Of a stretch of 64,000 bases of DNA, positions 1-7,964 are shown piece by piece; position 1 is the first letter of the stretch, and each line of letters begins with the position of its first letter. Position numbers and translations under genes: made by a program. The DNA is from Roseburia sp. (GTDB taxonomy: Bacteria; Bacillota; Clostridia; Lachnospirales; Lachnospiraceae): positions 1-64,000 of the forward strand of contig JALEKJ010000008.1 in assembly GCA_022771695.1 (NCBI GenBank), read 5' to 3'. Under the pieces are notes generated by a model, which worked only from the letters and a program-made list of their open reading frames with translations, was not told the origin of the DNA and did not search any database.

Positions 1-1
1 A

Positions 2-1570
2 ATCGGACCGGTACGCACACTTGGCGGCAAGGGACAGATGGTGAGAAGAAGCCGAATCGAGGATACAGCGCAGGAACTGGAACGATTTGCAAAAGCAAAA
101 GAGCGTGCACAGGAGGAACTGAAAACATTATATGAAAAGGCGCTTCCGCAGGTGGGGGAAGAACACGCAGCAATTTTTGAAGTGCATCAGATGATGCTGG
201 AAGACCCCGATTATTGTGATTCGATAGCGCATATGATTACAAGCCAGCAAGTGAATGCGGAATTTGCGATTGCGACTACGGGAGACAATTTTGCTGCAAT
301 GTTTGCAGCAATGGATGATGAATATATGCGTGCACGAGCAGCGGATATCAAAGACATTTCGGAACGTGTCATCCGTATTCTGTGCGGTGTAAAAGAAGTG
401 ACCGAAGGGCAGAAAAAGGCAGCAATCATTTTGGCGGACGATTTGGCACCCAGTGAGACCATCCAGTTAGAAAAAAATGAGGTACTGGCATTTGTGACAC
501 GTGAGGGCTCGGTAAATTCCCATACAGCAATTCTTGCACGCATGATGAATATTCCGGCATTGGTTGCCACACCGGCAGGACAGGTGGATGCCGATACTTT
601 AGCGATTGTTGACGGAAAGCAGGGACTTTTTATCTTAGAACCGGATGAGGAAACTCTACGGCATTATCAAAAGCTGCTTGAGGAAGAGAAGGCACAGAAA
701 GAACTGTTTGCCACGTTAAAGGGAAAAGAAAGTGTAACCTCCGGCGGTAAGAAGATACATCTCTATGCCAATATCGGAGGTGTGTCGGATGTCGCTGCTG
801 TATTAGAAAATGATGCCGAGGGAATCGGGTTGTTTCGAAGTGAATTTTTATATTTGCAGAATGCTCACTATCCAACCGAAGAAGAACAGTTCATGGCATA
901 TCGTCGTGTCCTTGAGATGATGGCAGGGAAAAAGGTGGTTATTCGCACGCTGGATATCGGTGCGGACAAGAAGATTGATTACTTTAATTTAGAGGAAGAA
1001 GAGAACCCTGCGCTTGGATATCGTGCAGTGCGTATCTGTCTCGATCGCCAGGAAATTTTCCGCACACAGTTGCGTGCGCTGTATCGTGCAGGTGCTTATG
1101 GCAGACTTGCAGTGATGATACCGATGATTATCTCTGTATGGGAGGTGGTTGAGGTCAAACGCATTATGGCAGAGGTCAGGCAGGAATTAGAAGAGCAGGG
1201 AATTCCATACGGTGAGATAGAGTTTGGCATTATGGTTGAGACACCGGCGGCAGTAATGATTGCGGAAGAGTTGGCAAAAGAAGTGGATTTTTTCAGTATT
1301 GGTACAAATGATTTGACACAGTATGCGTTGGCGCTTGATCGTCAGAACAACAAGCTCGATCGTTACTATGATGCGCATCATCCGGCGGTACTTAAGATGA
1401 TACAGATGGTAATAGATGCTGCACATAAGGAGGGTATTTGGGCAGGTATCTGCGGAGAACTTGGTGCAGATGTTACCTTGACGAAAACATTTATCGAGAT
1501 GGGAATCGATGAATTGTCTGTAGCACCGGGAATGGTATTGCCAGTCCGTAAAAATATTCTGGAAGCCTAA
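2..1570 (+). CDS. ptsI: PTS Enzyme I (PEP-protein phosphotransferase), 5' partial
   Basis: Enzyme I takes phosphate from PEP and passes it to HPr in the cytoplasm, the first step of all PTS sugar uptake. The open frame runs in from the left edge (the residues before the first Met read IGPVRTLGGKGQ), so the true start lies upstream and about 522 residues are visible. Seen: the phosphohistidine motif GSVNSHTAILARMM (His codon 531-533), the PEP-binding stretches VIRTLDIGADKK and FGIMVETPAAVM, the GTNDLTQY segment, and the C-terminal ICGELGAD with its conserved Cys (1451-1453). ptsH follows after 30 bp, the usual order in reverse of many Firmicutes, and the two are probably cotranscribed. Confidence 0.96.
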   Translation: MGPVRTLGGKGQMVRRSRIEDTAQELERFAKAKERAQEELKTLYEKALPQVGEEHAAIFEVHQMMLEDPDYCDSIAHMITSQQVNAEFAIATTGDNFAAMFAAMDDEYMRARAADIKDISERVIRILCGVKEVTEGQKKAAIILADDLAPSETIQLEKNEVLAFVTREGSVNSHTAILARMMNIPALVATPAGQVDADTLAIVDGKQGLFILEPDEETLRHYQKLLEEEKAQKELFATLKGKESVTSGGKKIHLYANIGGVSDVAAVLENDAEGIGLFRSEFLYLQNAHYPTEEEQFMAYRRVLEMMAGKKVVIRTLDIGADKKIDYFNLEEEENPALGYRAVRICLDRQEIFRTQLRALYRAGAYGRLAVMIPMIISVWEVVEVKRIMAEVRQELEEQGIPYGEIEFGIMVETPAAVMIAEELAKEVDFFSIGTNDLTQYALALDRQNNKLDRYYDAHHPAVLKMIQMVIDAAHKEGIWAGICGELGADVTLTKTFIEMGIDELSVAPGMVLPVRKNILEA

Positions 1571-1600
1571 AAACAATGGAAGACGAAAGGAGAAGAAGCG

Positions 1601-1858
1601 ATGAAAACATTTGATTACGTGGTAAAGGATGAATTGGGAATTCATGCAAGACCAGCAGGATTATTGGTGAAGGAAGTGAAAAATTATAAAAGCAAGGTCC
1701 TCCTTAAAAAGGATGACACGGAGATTGATGCAACCAGATTAATGGCAATTATGGCATTAGGTGTGAAGTGTGGAACGAAAGTTACACTGACTATTGAAGG
1801 AGAAGATGAGGAGGAAGCATGCCAGGCATTGCAGCAATTCTTTGAGGAACAGCTATGA
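1601..1858 (+). CDS. ptsH: HPr phosphocarrier protein lacking regulatory Ser46
   Basis: 85-aa HPr, the small carrier that moves phosphate from Enzyme I to the sugar-specific IIA domains. The catalytic His15 lies in the canonical GIHARPAG motif. In Firmicutes, Ser46 is the target of HPr kinase and drives CcpA-dependent catabolite control. Here the matching segment reads ATRLMAIMALG and residue 46 is Arg (codon AGA, 1736-1738), so this copy should carry phosphate but not act as HPr-Ser-P. A second, canonical HPr may exist elsewhere in the genome. The SD sequence aaaggag precedes the ATG. The last codons overlap cutC by 4 bp (ATGA), indicating translational coupling. Confidence 0.93.
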   Translation: MKTFDYVVKDELGIHARPAGLLVKEVKNYKSKVLLKKDDTEIDATRLMAIMALGVKCGTKVTLTIEGEDEEEACQALQQFFEEQL

Positions 1859-2625
1859 TTACATTGGAAATATGCTGTGGCAGCTATGAAGATGCAATCG
1901 CGGCGGAGCGCGCAGGGGCATCAAGGATAGAACTCAACAGTGCATTGGCACTCGGCGGTTTAACACCGGATATTGGGGATTTGTGTCTGTGTAAGAAACA
2001 ACTGTGTATTCCGGTGATAGCGATGCTGCGACCACGTGCGGGCGGATTTTGCTATACAGAAGGTGAATTCTTTTGTATGCAAAAAAGTGCAGAGATTATG
2101 CTTGAGGCAGGAGCAGATGGACTGGCATTTGGTATATTAACTCCGGACAGACAGGTGGATATTCCGCGCACAAAAATGCTAGTGGAGTTAACGCATTCTT
2201 ATGGACGTGAAGCGGTGTTTCATCGGGCATTCGACTGTGTGGAAAATCTTACAGCGGGTGCAGAGGCTTTGCTTACAGCCGGTGTAGACCGGGTGCTTAC
2301 AAGTGGTGGTGCCGCTACTGCGCAGGAAGGCTGTGATATGTTGCATTTATTGCAAATGCAATTCGGTGACAGGCTGGAGGTTCTTGCTGGGTCCGGTGTG
2401 CGCAGTGCCAATGTCAGACGGCTGATAGAGCAGACGGGCATATCTCAGATACACAGCTCCTGCAGAGGAAATCGTGAGGATTTGACAGCACGTGGCAATC
2501 AGGTCTCCTTTGCAGTGCAGGAGGGAGAAAAGTGGTATGCCTATGAGTGTGTAAAGGAATCGTCGGTATATGCAATTTATCAGGAAATTGTTAAATATGA
2601 GGGAGAAGGGCATGAAAATTTATAA
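1855..2625 (+). CDS. cutC: CutC family protein
   Basis: 256-aa CutC-family TIM-barrel protein. The N-terminus MITLEICCGSYEDAI and the motifs RIELNSALALGGLTP, VIAMLRPRAGGFCY and FHRAFD are typical of the family. CutC was named for copper homeostasis in E. coli, but that role is disputed and the reaction is not settled. The start overlaps the ptsH stop by 4 bp, and nagB begins inside its last 14 bp, so ptsI-ptsH-cutC-nagB look like one transcript. That context hints at a carbohydrate-linked role, which is inference only. Confidence 0.85.
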   Translation: MITLEICCGSYEDAIAAERAGASRIELNSALALGGLTPDIGDLCLCKKQLCIPVIAMLRPRAGGFCYTEGEFFCMQKSAEIMLEAGADGLAFGILTPDRQVDIPRTKMLVELTHSYGREAVFHRAFDCVENLTAGAEALLTAGVDRVLTSGGAATAQEGCDMLHLLQMQFGDRLEVLAGSGVRSANVRRLIEQTGISQIHSSCRGNREDLTARGNQVSFAVQEGEKWYAYECVKESSVYAIYQEIVKYEGEGHENL

Positions 2626-3337
2626 AACAAAAGACTATCGTGGAATGAGCCGGAAGGCGGCGGCAATTATTGCATCACAGGTAACACTAAAACCGGACAG
2701 TGTGTTGGGCTTGGCAACCGGTTCGACACCGATAGGAACATATGATGAGTTGGCAATGCTTTATAAACAGGGAGATTTGGATTTTTCTGAAATCAGAACG
2801 GTAAATCTTGATGAGTATAAAGGGTTGGAGCCTGAGAATGAGCAGAGCTATTTTTATTTTATGAAAAAGCATCTTTTTGAACGGGTGAATATCAATTTGG
2901 ACTCAGTTCATATACCGGACGGGATGGCGGCAGACGGTGAGAGGGAATGCGCCTGTTATGAGCAGACGATTCAGGATTTAGGAGGTATTGATTTGCAGCT
3001 TCTTGGCATCGGTCATAACGGACATATCGGGTTCAATGAGCCGGAGAAGGTGTTTGAAAGAGAGACACATTGTGTCGAGTTATCAGGAAGTACCATTGAG
3101 GCGAATAAGCGTTTTTTTGCGTCAGAAGAAGAGGTACCGCGCTATGCATATACCATGGGAATTGGCACTATTATGCGTGCAAAGAAAATTTTGCTGATAG
3201 CAAGCGGTGAAGAGAAGGCGGCTATCATGAAGCAGGCACTTCGTGGACCGATTACTCCGGAGGTCCCAGCTTCGGTGTTACAGCTACACCCGGATGTGAC
3301 CATCGTAGGAGACGAGGCTGCTCTATCGTTATTATAA
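2612..3337 (+). CDS. nagB: Glucosamine-6-phosphate deaminase
   Basis: 241-aa NagB, converting glucosamine-6-phosphate to fructose-6-phosphate and ammonia. The start chosen is the ATG at 2612, preceded by gggagaagg, rather than an upstream in-frame Met inside cutC that lacks an SD. Seen: LGLATGSTPIGTY (phosphate loop), NLDEYKGL with the catalytic Asp, and LGIGHNGHIGFNEP with the catalytic His. It overlaps cutC by 14 bp. The GlcNAc-type PTS operon starts 220 bp downstream, so uptake and catabolism of amino sugars sit together. No nagA deacetylase is present in the window. Confidence 0.95.
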   Translation: MKIYKTKDYRGMSRKAAAIIASQVTLKPDSVLGLATGSTPIGTYDELAMLYKQGDLDFSEIRTVNLDEYKGLEPENEQSYFYFMKKHLFERVNINLDSVHIPDGMAADGERECACYEQTIQDLGGIDLQLLGIGHNGHIGFNEPEKVFERETHCVELSGSTIEANKRFFASEEEVPRYAYTMGIGTIMRAKKILLIASGEEKAAIMKQALRGPITPEVPASVLQLHPDVTIVGDEAALSLL

Positions 3338-3399
3338 CGAAAAAATATTTGTATACATGTGCAAAATACACAAAAAGCGATATTTGTACAGAACAGATG

Positions 3400-3428
3400 T
3401 TGACAGAAATCACAATATACAGTACACT
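3400..3428 (+). promoter_or_regulatory. Sigma-A promoter of the antiterminator/PTS operon
   Basis: TTGACA (3400-3405), 17-bp spacer, TACACT (3423-3428). Transcription would start near 3435, giving a leader of about 125 nt that contains the RAT and the terminator. Confidence 0.7.
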
Positions 3429-3458
3429 TAATACATCAAATGTACAGATATTGTTTTT

Positions 3459-3487
3459 GGATTGTTACTGGTTAAGCAGGCAAGACC
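3459..3487 (+). promoter_or_regulatory. Ribonucleic antiterminator (RAT) for a BglG/LicT-type protein
   Basis: The 29-nt element begins ggattgttactg and continues gttaagcaggcaagacc, closely matching the RAT hairpins bound by LicT/SacT/SacY CAT domains. Its 3' end (aagacc) is also the left arm of the terminator at 3482-3546, so formation of the RAT hairpin excludes the terminator. The gene for the cognate antiterminator follows directly. Confidence 0.9.
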
Positions 3488-3546
3488 AAGTTCCGTGATT
3501 CTTTTATTTTAAATAGGAGAATTTCTGAATTTGGTCTTATTTTTTT
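3482..3546 (+). terminator. Leader terminator controlled by antitermination
   Basis: Left arm aagaccaa (3482-3489) pairs with ttggtctt (3531-3538), followed by a T run to 3546. The left arm overlaps the RAT, the hallmark of BglG-family switches: without induced, active antiterminator, transcription stops before the operon. Confidence 0.85.
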
Positions 3547-3560
3547 AGAAGGATGTTGGG

Positions 3561-4400
3561 ATGAGGGTTTATAAAGTAATCAATAATAATGTACTTTCTG
3601 CATTCGATGAGAAAGAGCGGGAAATCGTTCTTATGGGACGAGGGATTGGCTTTAAAGCGAAAGCGGGAGATCTTATTGATGAGAGTAAAATAGAAAAGGT
3701 TTTTCATATTGAGAACAGTGCCCTCTCCAGACAGTTTCAGGAGATAATTTCTGATATGCCGTTAGAGCATATGCAGATTTCGGCAGATATTATTTCTTAC
3801 GCAAAGAACGAGTGCAACATGAAATTGAACCAGAGCATTTATGTGGCGCTGACGGATCACATTAATTATGCAATCGAGCGTTACAGACAGGGAATACAGT
3901 TGCCGAATGCGCTTTTAGGTGAGATACGTCAATTTTACCGCAGAGAGTATCTGGTTGGTGAATATGCAATTCGTATTTTAACGGAGCGTCTTGATATTCA
4001 TTTTTCAGAGGATGAAGCAGGGTTTATCGCATTACATTTTGTCAATGCCGTCTATGATACAACAACGCACGATGCTTATGCAATTACGGATATGCTAAAG
4101 CAAAGTATGGCAATCGTAAAGGCGGAGTTTGGCGATAGCGTGCAGGAACATTCGATGCATTATGAGCGTTTTATGGCACATCTGAAGTTTTTGGCGAGAC
4201 GAATATCAAGTAGAGAACTATTGGATGATGAAGAGACAGAGATGGCGGAAGAGATTAAACGCAAGTATACAAAAGAGTATGCGTGTGCTCGGAAGATTAC
4301 AGACTATATCCGTGAGCGTTACCATACAGAACTGACCGGTGAAGAACAGATGTATCTGACAATTCACATCCGGCGAATTCTGATGAAGGAGAATGAATAA
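3561..4400 (+). CDS. licT: BglG/LicT-family transcriptional antiterminator
   Basis: 279-aa RNA-binding antiterminator. Residues 1-56 form the CAT domain (MRVYKVINNNVLSAF..). PRD1 carries His100 (ALTDHINYA) and His159 (FIALHFVNA), and PRD2 carries His207 (RFMAHL) and His269 (LTIHIRRIL). These four fall at the same positions as the regulatory histidines of LicT. PTS-dependent phosphorylation of the PRDs would make it respond to substrate and to carbon status. It is the first gene behind its own RAT/terminator, so it is autoregulated with the downstream IIA and IICB genes. The SD is agaagga. The gene symbol is given by family only; the substrate is likely an amino sugar (GlcT-like role). Confidence 0.88.
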   Translation: MRVYKVINNNVLSAFDEKEREIVLMGRGIGFKAKAGDLIDESKIEKVFHIENSALSRQFQEIISDMPLEHMQISADIISYAKNECNMKLNQSIYVALTDHINYAIERYRQGIQLPNALLGEIRQFYRREYLVGEYAIRILTERLDIHFSEDEAGFIALHFVNAVYDTTTHDAYAITDMLKQSMAIVKAEFGDSVQEHSMHYERFMAHLKFLARRISSRELLDDEETEMAEEIKRKYTKEYACARKITDYIRERYHTELTGEEQMYLTIHIRRILMKENE

Positions 4401-4423
4401 TATAAGTAAAGGAGAGGATGCGT

Positions 4424-4906
4424 ATGTTTGGTTTATTCAAAAAGCAGGAAAAATATGAGGTGTCTGCACCGGTAAAAGGAGAGGCAGTGTCAATCCATGA
4501 GGTGAGCGATCCGACGTTTGGAGAAGAGATTCTTGGAAAGGGTATTGCAATCCGACCGGCAGAGGGCGAGTTTTATGCGCCTGCAGACGGAATGGTTACA
4601 CTGCTGTTTGACACGTTGCATGCAGTCAGCATTACCAGTAAAGACGGAGCAGAGATATTGATTCATGTAGGTCTTGATACGGTGGCGTTGAAGGGTGAAT
4701 ACTTTACGGCGCATGTAAAGACCGGCGATTCCGTGAAGAAAGGCGACCTGTTACTCTCGGCAGACTTAGAGAAAATCCGGGCAGCCGGATATGACACGAT
4801 TACGCCGATGATAATCTGCAACACTTCGGATTATGCAGAGGTTTCCGCAGAAAGGAGCGGGTCGGTGAATCCGGGAGAGGTGGTATTAACTTTAGTAAAA
4901 AAATAA
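4424..4906 (+). CDS. PTS glucose-family IIA component
   Basis: 160-aa free-standing IIA of the glucose/GlcNAc family, accepting phosphate from HPr. The motifs HAVSITSKDG and ILIHVGLDTV contain the two active-site histidines; the one in LIHVG is the phosphorylated residue. The start is set at ATG 4424 (MFGLFKK..), 6 nt after another in-frame ATG at 4418, because the SD aaaggagagg (4408-4417) is better spaced for the second. It supplies the IIA missing from the downstream IICB protein. Confidence 0.92.
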   Translation: MFGLFKKQEKYEVSAPVKGEAVSIHEVSDPTFGEEILGKGIAIRPAEGEFYAPADGMVTLLFDTLHAVSITSKDGAEILIHVGLDTVALKGEYFTAHVKTGDSVKKGDLLLSADLEKIRAAGYDTITPMIICNTSDYAEVSAERSGSVNPGEVVLTLVKK

Positions 4907-4969
4907 TTGTATTTTATACCGGATGCTTCCGGTTAAAATAAAAGGGGCAAAAAGAAGGAGGAAGAAGTT

Positions 4970-6451
4970 ATGATGAAATATCTTCAGAAATTAGGCAAAG
5001 CGTTGATGCTTCCAGTAGCATGCTTACCTATTTGTGGTATTTTGATGGGAATCGGATACGCACTTGCACCGGCAGCAATGGCGGGGGAAGTAAATGGTTA
5101 TGTTGCCAGCGGTACGGCGTATACAATCGGATTTTTCTTGATTAAAGCCGGCGGTGCCCTGATTGACAATATGGCATTGCTGTTTGTCATCGGTGTCGGT
5201 GTCGGTATGGCAGACGATAATGACGGTACGGCAGCGCTCGCAGCATTGGCTTCCTGGCTGATGATTACAAACTTGTTATCGACCGGTGTTGTAGGAACTC
5301 TGATGACTCTGGAAGAAGGTACAGCGAAGTTTATCGCGTTCCAGAAGATTGAAAACCCGTTTATCGGTATTCTTTCCGGTATCATTGGTGCAACCTGTTA
5401 CAATAAGTTCAAGAACACAAAGCTCCCGGACTTTTTAGCTTTCTTCAGTGGAAAGCGTTGTGTTGCAATTATCGCAGGTACGATCTCTATCCTTGTATCC
5501 GCAGTATTGTTGTTCGTATGGCCGGTAATCTTCGGTGCACTGGTTGCACTTGGTAACGCAATTGTCGGTATGGATGCAGTTGGTGCAGGTATCTACGCAT
5601 TCTTGAACCGTCTATTAATCCCGACAGGTCTGCATCACGCGTTGAACAACGTATTCTGGTTTGATACTATCGGTCTTGGCGATTTGCAGAATTTCTGGCG
5701 CGGCAAGACTTCCGCAGATGTCACATGGAGTCTTGGTATGTATATGTCCGGATTCTTCCCATGTATGATGTTTGGTATTCCTGGTGCAGCGCTTGCTATG
5801 GTACATACTGCAAAGAGCAATAAGAAAAAAGTTGCAATCGGTCTTGTTGGTTCCGCAGCATTCTGTGCATTCCTTTGCGGTGTTACAGAGCCGTTCGAGT
5901 TCGGTTTTATGTTCTTAGCTCCGGGCTTATATGTTATTTATGCATTGCTTTATGGTATCTTTGCCTTTGTTACAACATTAGTCGGTTTCCGTGCAGGATT
6001 TAGTTTCTCCGCCGGTGCAACAGACCTGTTATTCTCCGCATCCTTACCGGCTGCTGAAAAGACATGGTTAATCATCCCGCTCGGAATTGCAGCATTCCTT
6101 ATTTTTTACGTGGTATTCCGTTTCGCAATCACGAAGTTTGATTTAAAGACTCCGGGACGTGAGGATGACGATGAAGAAGCAGAGAAGAATGTAAAACTGT
6201 CAAATAATAATTATACGGAAGTGGCAAAGCTTGTTCTGGAAGGTGTCGGAGGTAAAGAAAACGTTACCTCTATCGACAACTGCGTTACAAGACTTCGTCT
6301 GGAAGTAAAGGACAGTACAATTGTAAATGAAAAGCTGATTAAATCTGCAGGTGTTGCAGGCGTGATTCGACCAAGTAAGACAGCCGTTCAGGTTGTTGTG
6401 GGTACACAGGTACAGTTTGTAGCAGACGAATTTAAGAAGCTGTGTAAATAG
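4970..6451 (+). CDS. nagE: PTS N-acetylglucosamine-type IICB permease
   Basis: 493-aa membrane permease with a multi-span IIC domain (about residues 1-395) and a C-terminal IIB domain. Seen: KLGKALMLPVACLPICGIL at the N-terminus, GGALIDNMALLFVIGVGVG, LPDFLAFFSGKR, LLIPTGLHHALNNVFWF and TPGREDDDEE before the IIB domain. These resemble NagE more than PtsG. The IIB phosphocysteine is in SIDNCVTRLRLEV. There is no fused IIA; the separate IIA gene is 63 bp upstream. The SD aggagg lies 8 nt before the ATG. GlcNAc or glucosamine are the likely substrates, supported by nagB nearby. Confidence 0.88.
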   Translation: MMKYLQKLGKALMLPVACLPICGILMGIGYALAPAAMAGEVNGYVASGTAYTIGFFLIKAGGALIDNMALLFVIGVGVGMADDNDGTAALAALASWLMITNLLSTGVVGTLMTLEEGTAKFIAFQKIENPFIGILSGIIGATCYNKFKNTKLPDFLAFFSGKRCVAIIAGTISILVSAVLLFVWPVIFGALVALGNAIVGMDAVGAGIYAFLNRLLIPTGLHHALNNVFWFDTIGLGDLQNFWRGKTSADVTWSLGMYMSGFFPCMMFGIPGAALAMVHTAKSNKKKVAIGLVGSAAFCAFLCGVTEPFEFGFMFLAPGLYVIYALLYGIFAFVTTLVGFRAGFSFSAGATDLLFSASLPAAEKTWLIIPLGIAAFLIFYVVFRFAITKFDLKTPGREDDDEEAEKNVKLSNNNYTEVAKLVLEGVGGKENVTSIDNCVTRLRLEVKDSTIVNEKLIKSAGVAGVIRPSKTAVQVVVGTQVQFVADEFKKLCK

Positions 6452-6496
6452 CAAGAAGCAATAAGACAGAACCATAAGTATGAATTTGAAATTGCC

Positions 6497-6529
6497 CCAA
6501 AAAAGGCGACCGCAGACAGCGGTCGCCTT
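6497..6529 (-). terminator. Intrinsic terminator of tyrA
   Basis: Perfect 11-bp stem aaggcgaccgc (6503-6513) / gcggtcgcctt (6519-6529) with loop agaca. Read on the - strand it is followed by a run of seven or more T residues, so it ends tyrA. On the + strand no T run follows, but it may also slow readthrough from the PTS operon. Confidence 0.85.
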
Positions 6530-6549
6530 CTCACGTGTAACGATAAGAT

Positions 6550-7647
6550 TTATCGCTTATAAATTGTGTAATGATGCCTGTTTAGAAGTGCAATGGCAGA
6601 ATCTAAGGATTCCTGATCGTACATTTCCAGACGAAGGACCCCGTCCTCAAATTCGCGGTTATGTATAATGCCTATATTTTTGATGCTCAAACGGTTGCTT
6701 GCAAGAATTGTCGCAACTGTGGCAATTCCGCCTGCCTCATCCAGCAAGTCCATGTACAGTTCATAAATCGGTTTTAGAACACCGTTTCGATGAATTGTAA
6801 TCGAATCACGATAATCCTTTGCCTGCGAAAAAGCAGAGGTCAAAGCAGAACCGTCTTCTGCCAAAATATCATTGCGTGTTTTTTTTAGCATAGCTACATA
6901 TGTGTCAATCAGCTTTATCAGAGGTTCTTTGTTTGACAGGCAAATATTCTCCCACATTACAGGAGAAGAGGACGCAATACGGGTAATATCCTTAAAGCCG
7001 CCGGCTGCAATCGTTTTCATGGTTTCGTTCTTGTCGTCGCATTCGCGCACCAGATTGACGAGAGTGTAGGCAATGACATGTGGCAGATGGCTGATGGCGG
7101 CGGTTGCATAATCGTGGAGCTCATAGTCTAAGACCATGGGAATTGCACCGAGCGATTCTACCAGTTCTTTAAAAGAGGCAACTACAGATTCCTCTGACCG
7201 GGCGGTCGGGGTGATGATGTAATATGCATTTTCAAGCAGCGAGTCTCTGGAACTGTCAAGCCCGGTCTTCTCCGAGCCTGCCATCGGATGTCCGCCGATA
7301 AACTGGTGTTCCATGCCAAGGGCAATTACTTCGCGATGAATGTCAGATTTTACGCTGCCAACATCTGTGATGATGCAGCAATCACTTATATGACCTTTTA
7401 ATTGGCGCAGATATTCGATATTTTTCTGGACCGGCGTACACAAAAAGATATAGTCACAGTCATAAAAATCCGCAATATCACAGAGCGCATTGTTTGCAAT
7501 CAGCCCTTCGGCATACGCGGCCTCAATCGTAGAGAGATGCCCGGCGGTTGCGATAATCGTCAAATCCTTGTATAACACTTTCAAACGTTTGGCGATAGAA
7601 CCGCCAATCAATCCGAGACCGATAAATCCGATTTTATTTAATTTCAT
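6550..7647 (-). CDS. tyrA: Prephenate dehydrogenase with C-terminal ACT domain
   Basis: 365-aa enzyme of tyrosine biosynthesis, oxidatively decarboxylating prephenate to 4-hydroxyphenylpyruvate with NAD(P). Residues 7-17 form the Rossmann motif IGFIGLGLIGGS, and the active-site region reads GGHPMAGSEKTG. The C-terminal 70 residues (GGIATVATILASNRLSIKNIG...) form an ACT domain, the usual site for feedback control by tyrosine. The gene is on the - strand with its own sigma-A promoter at 7689-7717 and a terminator just past its stop. No other aromatic pathway genes are in the window. Confidence 0.93.
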   Translation of the reverse strand: MKLNKIGFIGLGLIGGSIAKRLKVLYKDLTIIATAGHLSTIEAAYAEGLIANNALCDIADFYDCDYIFLCTPVQKNIEYLRQLKGHISDCCIITDVGSVKSDIHREVIALGMEHQFIGGHPMAGSEKTGLDSSRDSLLENAYYIITPTARSEESVVASFKELVESLGAIPMVLDYELHDYATAAISHLPHVIAYTLVNLVRECDDKNETMKTIAAGGFKDITRIASSSPVMWENICLSNKEPLIKLIDTYVAMLKKTRNDILAEDGSALTSAFSQAKDYRDSITIHRNGVLKPIYELYMDLLDEAGGIATVATILASNRLSIKNIGIIHNREFEDGVLRLEMYDQESLDSAIALLNRHHYTIYKR

Positions 7648-7688
7648 ATATTAAATCCTCATCTTTTATACTGTTTCATACTTAGATT

Positions 7689-7717
7689 ATCATAGACATT
7701 TCCAACAAAAAAGTCAA
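7689..7717 (-). promoter_or_regulatory. Sigma-A promoter of tyrA
   Basis: On the - strand TTGACT (7717-7712), 17-bp spacer, TATGAT (7694-7689). The start codon lies 42 bp further on, with a GAGG SD at 7657-7660. Confidence 0.75.
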
Positions 7718-7892
7718 CACGTTAAAGTGTAAAAGCACATGTGCACAACAAGAAAATGAAAAGCGCATGTACTGTTTGTTAATAATGTGTAAACAATTCC
7801 AACAAATATCTATAGAATGTTAAAAAAGCATACATAATATATAAATAAAAGGATGGTAGTATAAAATCAGTTAGTGAAAATGAATAAATAAG

Positions 7893-7921
7893 TTGTAATA
7901 AACCACAGAATTTAGTAAAAT
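7893..7921 (+). promoter_or_regulatory. Sigma-A promoter of the EF-G-like gene
   Basis: TTGTAA (7893-7898), 17-bp spacer, TAAAAT (7916-7921). The 302-bp divergent intergenic region 7648-7949 is very AT-rich. Apart from this promoter and the tyrA promoter I see no gene, and no RNA element I recognise, in it. Confidence 0.6.
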
Positions 7922-7964
7922 ATAACCATACATAAAACTATTACAGAATATGGAGGGTTTGCTA

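Noticed and set aside
4918-4933. Small hairpin accgga-tgct-tccggt between the IIA and IICB genes
   Set aside because: Only a 6-bp stem without a T run; too weak to call a terminator.
7776-7796. TTGTTAA and TAAACAA half-sites resembling a Rex operator upstream of the EF-G-like gene
   Set aside because: The halves are 7 bp apart, while Rex sites have a 4-bp gap, and the right half is imperfect.
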